Program-made: the position numbers and the translations under genes
The notes under the pieces: model-generated
Told to the model about the DNA's origin: nothing
Databases searched by the model: none
The model's input: the letters and a program-made list of their open reading frames with translations, nothing else
In this document: in pieces, positions 6,001 to 10,698 of the stretch
Position numbering within the stretch: the stretch's first letter is position 1
Layout of the letters: every line of letters begins with the position of its first letter
Source: Deinococcus sp.
Lineage (GTDB): Bacteria > Deinococcota > Deinococci > Deinococcales > Deinococcaceae
Reading direction: 5' to 3'
DNA: 10,698 nucleotides
Assembly (NCBI RefSeq): GCF_030523985.1
Contig: NZ_JAUNHK010000064.1
Location: 5,227-15,924 of the forward strand

Positions 6001-7688
6001 CCGCGCCCCTCCCCTCCCGCAAACTCGTCGTTCGCGCCCTGGAACGTACCGCCGACCTGCTCGACATTCTGGGCGAGGAGGAATTCAAGTCGAGGGCCTA
6101 CCGGGGCGCAGCCCGCAGCCTGGAAACGCTGCCAGAGGAAACGCCCGAACTGCTCGCCAGGGACTTCGCCGGGATCCCCCGCGTAGGCAAGGGCATCGCC
6201 GCCGAACTGAGCGAGTTTGCCCGCACGGGCACGTTTGCCCCGCTGGAGGCGGCCGCCGCGCAGCTTCCGCCCGGCCTGCTGGAACTGCTGGAAGTGCGCG
6301 GGCTGGGGCCGAAGAAAATCCGTGCGCTATGGCAGGCGGGCATAGATTCGCTCGAACGACTGCGCGAGGCGGGCGAGAGCGGCGAACTCGCGGCGCAAAA
6401 AGGCTTCGGCGCCAAAAGTGCGGCGACGATTCTGGAGAACGTGGCCTTCATTTTCGAGGCGCGGCAGTGGCACCTGCTCTCGACCGGTTGGAACGTGGCC
6501 GACGCCCTGACTGGGGCGCTGACCGACCTTGACCCTCGCCTCTCCGGTGACGTGCGACGCGGCCTGGAAACGGTGCGCGGCGTGCGGGTCACGGTCACGG
6601 GCAGCGCCGAGGACGTGCAGCGGCGACTGCCGGAACTGCGTCAGGTCGAGGAAAAGCCCGTCCTGGCGGGCGAACTCGACGGCGTGCCGCTGGAAGTCGC
6701 CTATGCCAGCGCCGACACACGCGGGGCACTCGACCTGCTGCTGACTGGAAGTGCGGAATACGTCGAACACCTGCGGGCAGCGGCGTCACACAAGGGCCTC
6801 GACCTGACCGAACAGGGACTGAAACGCGGGGGCGACAGCATTTCCACCCCCAGCGAGGAGGACGTGTACCGCGAACTGGGTCTGCCCCCCCGCCCCGCCG
6901 AGTACCGCGAAGCCGAGCACGACGACCTGTGGCAGACCCTGCCCTCTCCCGATGAACTGGTCACGGTGCCGAGTCTGCGCGGGATGATTCACACCCACTC
7001 CACCTGGTCGGACGGTCAGGCCAGCATCGCGGAAATGGCACAGGAAGCGCTGCGGCTGGGACACGAATTTCTGGGCACCGCCGACCATTCCCGCGCCGCG
7101 CACTACGCGGGCGGCCTGAGCATCGAGCGCTTGCAGGCGCAACTCAAAGAAGTACGCGAGTTGCAGCGGGCGGGGCTGCCGCTGGTAGCAGGCACCGAGG
7201 TGGACATTCTGGAAGACGGGTCGCTGGACTACCCCGACGACGTGCTGGCCGAACTGGATTACGTGGTGGCGAGTGTCCACAGCGGCTTTACGCTGGACAG
7301 CGCCCGGCAGACCGAACGCTTGGTGCGGGCCGTGTCTCATCCGCTGGTGACGGTGCTGGGCCACCCCACCGGACGCCTGCTGCTGCGCCGTCCTGGGTAC
7401 GCCCTCGACCTGGACGCTGTGCTGGGTGCCTGCGAAGCGGCGGGAACGGTGGTCGAAATCAATGCCAATCCTGCACGCCTCGACCTCGACTGGCGCTGGG
7501 TGCTGCGCTGGCGCGAGCGCCTGACCTGGGCCATCAACACCGACGCCCACGTTCCCGCCGGGCTGCGGGACACGCGCTACGGAGTGGCAGTCGCCCGCAA
7601 AGCCGGGCTGACACCGGAACGGGTGGTCAACACGCTGGGGCGCGAGGCGTTCCTGCACTTCGTCGAGCGGCAGCGGGCCGGGCGCTAG
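5997..7688 (+). CDS. polX: Family X DNA polymerase-like repair protein with C-terminal PHP nuclease domain
   Basis: This 563-residue DNA repair protein has an N-terminal PolX region (about 1-310) and a PHP domain (about 325-560). Helix-hairpin-helix-like DNA-binding elements occur at 58-72 (GIPRVGKGIA), 99-113 (GLGPKKI) and 136-149. In bacterial PolX the palm carries GSxRR...DxD plus a third aspartate. Here the matching segment is GDVRRGLETVRGVRV (184-198), so the DxD becomes G195-V-R197, and the third aspartate aligns with E233. The PHP ligands are all present: H332, H334, D339, H364, E401, H428, H456, D515, H517. D. radiodurans PolX is reported to aid double-strand break repair, to have a structure-sensitive 3'-5' exonuclease, and to have an unusual extended structure with non-standard polymerase-site residues; this protein fits that type. 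The ATG overlaps the methyltransferase stop (ATGA). In-frame alternatives would remove the conserved N-terminal helix. Confidence 0.93.
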   Translation: MTAPLPSRKLVVRALERTADLLDILGEEEFKSRAYRGAARSLETLPEETPELLARDFAGIPRVGKGIAAELSEFARTGTFAPLEAAAAQLPPGLLELLEVRGLGPKKIRALWQAGIDSLERLREAGESGELAAQKGFGAKSAATILENVAFIFEARQWHLLSTGWNVADALTGALTDLDPRLSGDVRRGLETVRGVRVTVTGSAEDVQRRLPELRQVEEKPVLAGELDGVPLEVAYASADTRGALDLLLTGSAEYVEHLRAAASHKGLDLTEQGLKRGGDSISTPSEEDVYRELGLPPRPAEYREAEHDDLWQTLPSPDELVTVPSLRGMIHTHSTWSDGQASIAEMAQEALRLGHEFLGTADHSRAAHYAGGLSIERLQAQLKEVRELQRAGLPLVAGTEVDILEDGSLDYPDDVLAELDYVVASVHSGFTLDSARQTERLVRAVSHPLVTVLGHPTGRLLLRRPGYALDLDAVLGACEAAGTVVEINANPARLDLDWRWVLRWRERLTWAINTDAHVPAGLRDTRYGVAVARKAGLTPERVVNTLGREAFLHFVERQRAGR

Positions 7689-7716
7689 GAGCCGCGCCGA
7701 AAGAGGAGGACAGGCC

Positions 7717-7844
7717 TAAGGAGGTCGAAGTTCATCTTGAGCTGAACCGAGCGAAGCAAGACCCCGAAAAAGGGCCGTCGAACCTAACATTTCGCATTTT
7801 TGGAACAGGACCGAAAACGCTCCGTTCCCGGTTCAACCTCCTTA
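7717..7844. repeat. Small inverted-repeat-bounded element (MITE or small non-coding repeat candidate)
   Basis: TAAGGAGGTCGAA (7717-7729) and TTCAACCTCCTTA (7832-7844) are inverted copies matching at 12 of 13 positions and enclose 102 bases with no gene. Inside are a GTTCA-N8-TGAAC inverted repeat (7730-7747), a CCC/GGG hairpin with an A-rich loop (about 7760-7775), and GGAAC...GTTCC (7802-7828). No clear target-site duplication is visible. Deinococcus genomes are known to carry families of short non-coding repeats of about 60-215 bases, and size and position just after a gene fit that. Copy number cannot be seen from this window. A structured 3' untranslated region of polX is the main alternative. 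Confidence 0.5.
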
Positions 7845-7858
7845 AGACGGCTTCAGCC

Positions 7859-7864
7859 TATCCT
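7859..7864 (+). promoter_or_regulatory. Candidate -10 box upstream of the c-di-GMP gene
   Basis: TATCCT here is identical to the candidate -10 of hisJ and, like it, is preceded by CC and followed 6 bases later by an ATG (7871). That ATG opens only a three-codon frame (stop at 7880), so the main coding region would begin after a leader of about 90 bases. A good -35 is not evident. Confidence 0.4.
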
Positions 7865-7962
7865 CATGCAATGGCGCTGTAAGGCAGAATTGGCTAAGGT
7901 GAACCCCATAAGCCCCATGGGCTAGACAGAATCCACACCACGGGTTCGAGAAGAGGTTTGCC

Positions 7963-10245
7963 CTGACTCCACTTTCACACATCCCCCATCTGGAATTCCT
8001 GCTTGCCCAGGCGGGTGTCGAGCCGAATACGCCGCCGAGCGCCGAGCAGTGGCCGGTGCTGCTTGAGCTTTTCGAGCAGGCGCTGAGCACCTACCGGGAA
8101 CAGGCTGAACAAGACCTGTGGCTCCAGCAGCCGGTGTTCGTGCTGGCCGAGGACGAAACGGTGGTGCACTGGAACAGTGCCTGCACCAAATGGCTGGGCC
8201 ACGCCCGCGCCGAGGTGGAAGGCCAGCCGATTCAGCAGGTGCTGTCGTCGGCCCTCGAAGGGCTGCGGCTTCAGGGGGTTCTGGCGCAAGCCTGGCAGGG
8301 CGAACCCTTACAGTCCGTGACCCTCTCGCTGTGTAGCCGCGACAAGCAGACCATCCTGGGCACTTTCGCCATCGCACCCACACATGGCCCGACCATGCAC
8401 CTGACCTTCACCCTCATCAGCGGCACCGCACAGCAGGGCACCGACCGCCAAGCCTTTTACGAGTCGCTGCTGTCGGCGCTTCCCGCACCGCTGGCGATTT
8501 TCGACCCGCAAAAACGCTACGTGTTTTGCAACCCGGCGGCCATCTCCAATCCCGAAATCCGCGAGTGGGTCATCGGCAAGGACGACATCGAGTACACCGA
8601 GTACCGGGGGCTGCCGAAGTCGCTGGCCGAGCGCCGCCATAGCCATTTCGACCTCGCGGTGCGCGAACGCGGCACAGTGCAGTTTGAAGAGCAGCTCACC
8701 GACCCGCAGGGCGAGGCGGTCTACCAGCTCCGCACCTACACGCCCGTGTTCGACGAGCAGGGCGAACTCGCGCTGTGTATCGGGCACGGCATGAACGTGA
8801 CCGAACTGCGCCGAACCCAAAACGCCCTGCACGAACTCAATGACGACCTGGAGGAACGGGTTCAGGCCCGCACCCGTGAACTGGAAGAACTCAGCCTTCA
8901 GCTTCAGCACGACGCCCTGCACGACAGCCTGACCGGACTGCCCAACCGGGCGCTGTTCAGTGACCGACTTTCTCAGGCCATCGCCCGGGCACGCCAGCCC
9001 GGAGCGGGGCAATATGCCGTGCTTTTTCTGGATGCCGACCGGTTCAAGGGCATCAACGACACGCTGGGCCATCCCACTGGAGACGCCCTCCTCATTGAGA
9101 TGGGGCAGCGCCTCGCCGGTTGCCTGCGCTCCACCGACACGGTGGCCCGGCTGGGCGGCGACGAATTCACCGTGCTGCTCGAACCGCTGATGTATCCCGA
9201 ACATGCCACCAACGTGGCCCAGCGGATACAGGAGGCGCTGCGCCGCCCCATGCAACTCGGCGGGCAAAGCGTGTCCATCTCGGCGAGTATCGGCATCGTG
9301 CTGGGCAGCGGCGACTACGATACGGCGATGGCCGTGCTGCGCGACGCCGATATCGCCATGTACCGCGCCAAGGACGCCGGACGCGCCGGGTATCAGGTGT
9401 TCACGGCGCAGATGCGGGAACACACCCTGCATATCAACCGCATGGAAAGCGAGTTGCGCCGGGCGCTGGCGGGACAGGAACTGCGGGCCATGTACCAGCC
9501 GGTGCTGAACCTCCAGACCGGCTACATCAGCGGCTTCGAGGCCTTGGTGCGCTGGCAGCACCCCGAGCGCGGCCTGCTCGACGCGGGCGAGTTCGTGCCC
9601 ATCGCGCAGGACATCGGCCTGCTGCCCGACATCGACCGCTGGATGTTGCGCCGCGCCTGTCAGGAATTGCAGGCCTGGACCGACCGCTACCCCAACGAGC
9701 CGCAGCTCTCGCTGAACGTCAACTTCTGCGGGCAACATCTGGACGACCCCCAGGTCTGCGAGTTCGTGCGCGACGTGCTCGAAACTACCGGCCTAGATCC
9801 GGCCCGCCTGAACATCGAAATCACCGAAGGCACCCTGCTTTCCCACGCGGGGACGGTGCGCCAGACCATCGAAGACCTGCGGGCGCTGGGTGTGGGGCTG
9901 CACCTCGACGACTTCGGAACCGGGTATTCCTCCCTCAGTTACCTCCAGCTCTACCCCCTCGACGCCCTCAAGATTGACCGCTCCTTCGTGCAGGGCATGC
10001 TGGAAAACCAGAGCAGCGCCGAACTGGTCCGTACCATCATCGCTATGGCGAAAAACATGAATCTGCGGGTGGTCGCCGAGGGCATCGAGCAACCTGGCCA
10101 CCTCCAGGCGCTCCAGGCGCTCGGTTGCGACCGGGGTCAGGGCTACCTGTTCTCGCACCCCCTTTCCATTCAGGAAGCGCGGGCGCTGGTGGTGCAGGGT
10201 CAGCACTTCCTGCGCGAAAGCTGGGGCTTCGGCGACGAAAGCTGA
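7963..10245 (+). CDS. PAS-PAS-GGDEF-EAL cyclic-di-GMP synthase/phosphodiesterase
   Basis: This probable 760-residue cytosolic signalling protein makes and/or degrades cyclic-di-GMP; no membrane helix is seen. The domains are: N-terminal helix; PAS-like (about 56-150); PAS (about 165-280); coiled linker rich in E and R (283-314); GGDEF domain with intact GGDEF (398-402) and an inhibitory RxxD (389-392, five residues before it); and EAL domain. The EAL site looks complete: E526 of EALVRW, N585/N587, E619, D649-D650 of DDFGTGYSS, K670, E706 and Q726. Both activities are therefore possible, as in other composite proteins, where one often dominates. The first conventional start in frame is GTG at 8056 (729 residues), but it has no ribosome binding site. 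The 31 codons before it encode a protein-like stretch (LEFLLAQAGVEP... PSAEQW) typical of the N-terminus of such proteins. CTG at 7963 has AGAGGT 5 bases upstream and is preferred. No in-frame ATG, GTG or TTG exists between the stop at 7909 and 8056. Confidence 0.9.
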   Translation: MTPLSHIPHLEFLLAQAGVEPNTPPSAEQWPVLLELFEQALSTYREQAEQDLWLQQPVFVLAEDETVVHWNSACTKWLGHARAEVEGQPIQQVLSSALEGLRLQGVLAQAWQGEPLQSVTLSLCSRDKQTILGTFAIAPTHGPTMHLTFTLISGTAQQGTDRQAFYESLLSALPAPLAIFDPQKRYVFCNPAAISNPEIREWVIGKDDIEYTEYRGLPKSLAERRHSHFDLAVRERGTVQFEEQLTDPQGEAVYQLRTYTPVFDEQGELALCIGHGMNVTELRRTQNALHELNDDLEERVQARTRELEELSLQLQHDALHDSLTGLPNRALFSDRLSQAIARARQPGAGQYAVLFLDADRFKGINDTLGHPTGDALLIEMGQRLAGCLRSTDTVARLGGDEFTVLLEPLMYPEHATNVAQRIQEALRRPMQLGGQSVSISASIGIVLGSGDYDTAMAVLRDADIAMYRAKDAGRAGYQVFTAQMREHTLHINRMESELRRALAGQELRAMYQPVLNLQTGYISGFEALVRWQHPERGLLDAGEFVPIAQDIGLLPDIDRWMLRRACQELQAWTDRYPNEPQLSLNVNFCGQHLDDPQVCEFVRDVLETTGLDPARLNIEITEGTLLSHAGTVRQTIEDLRALGVGLHLDDFGTGYSSLSYLQLYPLDALKIDRSFVQGMLENQSSAELVRTIIAMAKNMNLRVVAEGIEQPGHLQALQALGCDRGQGYLFSHPLSIQEARALVVQGQHFLRESWGFGDES

Positions 10246-10280
10246 CTCTGGCCTCCACAGACAGAGCAAACAGAATGAAA

Positions 10281-10319
10281 AAGCCGTCTATGACGCGAGG
10301 ACTTTCGTCAGGACGGCCT
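10281..10319. terminator. Bidirectional intrinsic terminator hairpin
   Basis: GCCGTC (10283-10288) pairs with GACGGC (10312-10317), and inside it TGACG (10291-10295) pairs with CGTCA (10306-10310), leaving a 10-base loop and a small bulge. On the minus strand the stem is followed by five T residues (10282-10278), a good terminator for a transcript coming from the right. On the plus strand TCTTTGTT follows, a weaker T run able to end the c-di-GMP gene, whose stop lies 36 bases upstream. Confidence 0.75.
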
Positions 10320-10370
10320 CTTTGTTGTCAGGCCAAAGGACAGAGCGCCACAATCCTTACACCTACAGCC

Positions 10371-10410
10371 TCATATTTAATTTATACATCAGATATACAT
10401 TAAGGTACTT
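10371..10410. promoter_or_regulatory. AT-rich island with 11-base-spaced direct repeats, possible promoter
   Basis: TATACAT occurs at 10383-10389 and 10394-10400, start to start 11 bases, about one helical turn. The pair is flanked by TTAAT (10377-10381) and ATTAA (10399-10403), which are inverted copies. Such AT content is exceptional in this GC-rich window and suits a promoter or protein-binding site. Minus-strand TATAAA (10386-10381) would drive a short transcript ending at the hairpin 10281-10319; plus-strand use would serve a gene beyond the window. No strong -35 is seen on either strand. Confidence 0.3.
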
Positions 10411-10698
10411 TTCTTCGTAAGTGAAAGCGTTTTCCAGACTTCATCAGCCGCATAAATGGCAATTCGTGATTCCTGACGTCACCCTGAGTCATGTTCTGAC
10501 AGAGAAATGGGAGGGGTCATGGGGTGACCAAGACGGCCTTCGACCAGAGAACCCGCGCCACAACGGGCGCTGTGCCCCTGGAAAGCCTCCAGCGAGTGCC
10601 GTGACATTTAGGAATGGGCGCTGTAAAGGGACAGAGAGGGGGGGCTCGGTACCTTGGGGTCACTTCAGGCCACGGTCCACACCGTGAGACTCACTTCA

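Larger units (their letters stand above)
7689..7962. other. 274-base intergenic region between polX and the c-di-GMP gene
   Basis: It holds the 128-base inverted-repeat element (7717-7844), a candidate -10 box (7859-7864), two tiny open frames starting at 7866 (19 codons) and 7871 (3 codons), and the purine-rich ribosome binding site AGAGGT (7952-7957). No strong polX terminator is evident outside the repeat element. Confidence 0.6.
10246..10698. other. 453-base right-hand intergenic region without a convincing gene
   Basis: It begins with a bidirectional terminator-like hairpin (10281-10319). An AT-rich island follows (about 10371-10415) with two TATACAT repeats, and then about 280 bases of mixed composition. 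The open frame 10421-10687 starts with GTG and gives 88 residues without recognisable pattern. Small symmetric elements occur: GGTCA-N5-TGACC (10515-10529), CACGG-N6-CCGTG (10671-10686) and two copies of TCACTTCA (10660-10667 and 10691-10698). None can be assigned. Confidence 0.55.

Noticed and set aside
10515..10529. GGTCA-N5-TGACC inverted repeat
   Set aside because: Five-base arms are common by chance and no promoter or gene start lies nearby.
10421..10687. Plus-strand open frame of 88 codons starting with GTG
   Set aside because: No ribosome binding site, no recognisable protein pattern, and a composition unlike the real genes; it lies in a spacer with irregular base content.

Overview
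The window looks like chromosomal DNA from a Deinococcus, probably D. radiodurans or a close relative. This is inferred, not proven. The reasons are GC-rich coding sequence, a family X DNA polymerase of the Deinococcus type (polymerase domain with lost catalytic aspartates, fused to an intact PHP nuclease domain), and several genes where a TANNNT -10 hexamer lies exactly 6 bases before the start codon. That spacing is the arrangement of leaderless promoters known to be common in Deinococcus.

Left half (minus strand, reading right to left): a zinc-free quinone oxidoreductase (3528-4517), then an MFS drug-efflux-type transporter (2265-3473), then a two-gene acetate-uptake unit. That unit is a DUF485 small membrane protein (1664-1951) overlapping by 4 bases an ActP-like sodium:solute symporter (84-1667), closed by a strong intrinsic terminator (19-46). 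The 313-base gap 1952-2264 holds a perfect 7-bp-arm inverted repeat, candidate promoter boxes and a possible terminator for the MFS gene.

Middle (plus strand): a tightly packed unit of hisJ-like PHP phosphoesterase (4557-5339), SAM-dependent methyltransferase (5332-6000, 8-base overlap) and polX (5997-7688, 4-base overlap). It diverges from the oxidoreductase across only 39 bases, which contain two opposed candidate -10 boxes. polX also has its own candidate leaderless -10 inside the methyltransferase gene. Two separate PHP-fold active sites therefore sit in one apparent operon.

Right half: a 274-base gap after polX holds a 128-base element bounded by 13-base inverted repeats (7717-7844), resembling a small non-coding repeat or MITE. 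It is followed by a large PAS-PAS-GGDEF-EAL cyclic-di-GMP protein that probably starts at a CTG (7963) rather than the first conventional codon (GTG, 8056). After it come a hairpin usable as a terminator on either strand, an AT-rich island with 11-base-spaced direct repeats, and about 250 bases with no convincing gene. I saw no tRNA, rRNA, CRISPR, transposase or phage gene. The most rewarding observations are the degenerate polymerase site of PolX, the repeated TANNNT-N6-start arrangement, the probable non-standard start of the c-di-GMP gene and the small inverted-repeat element.
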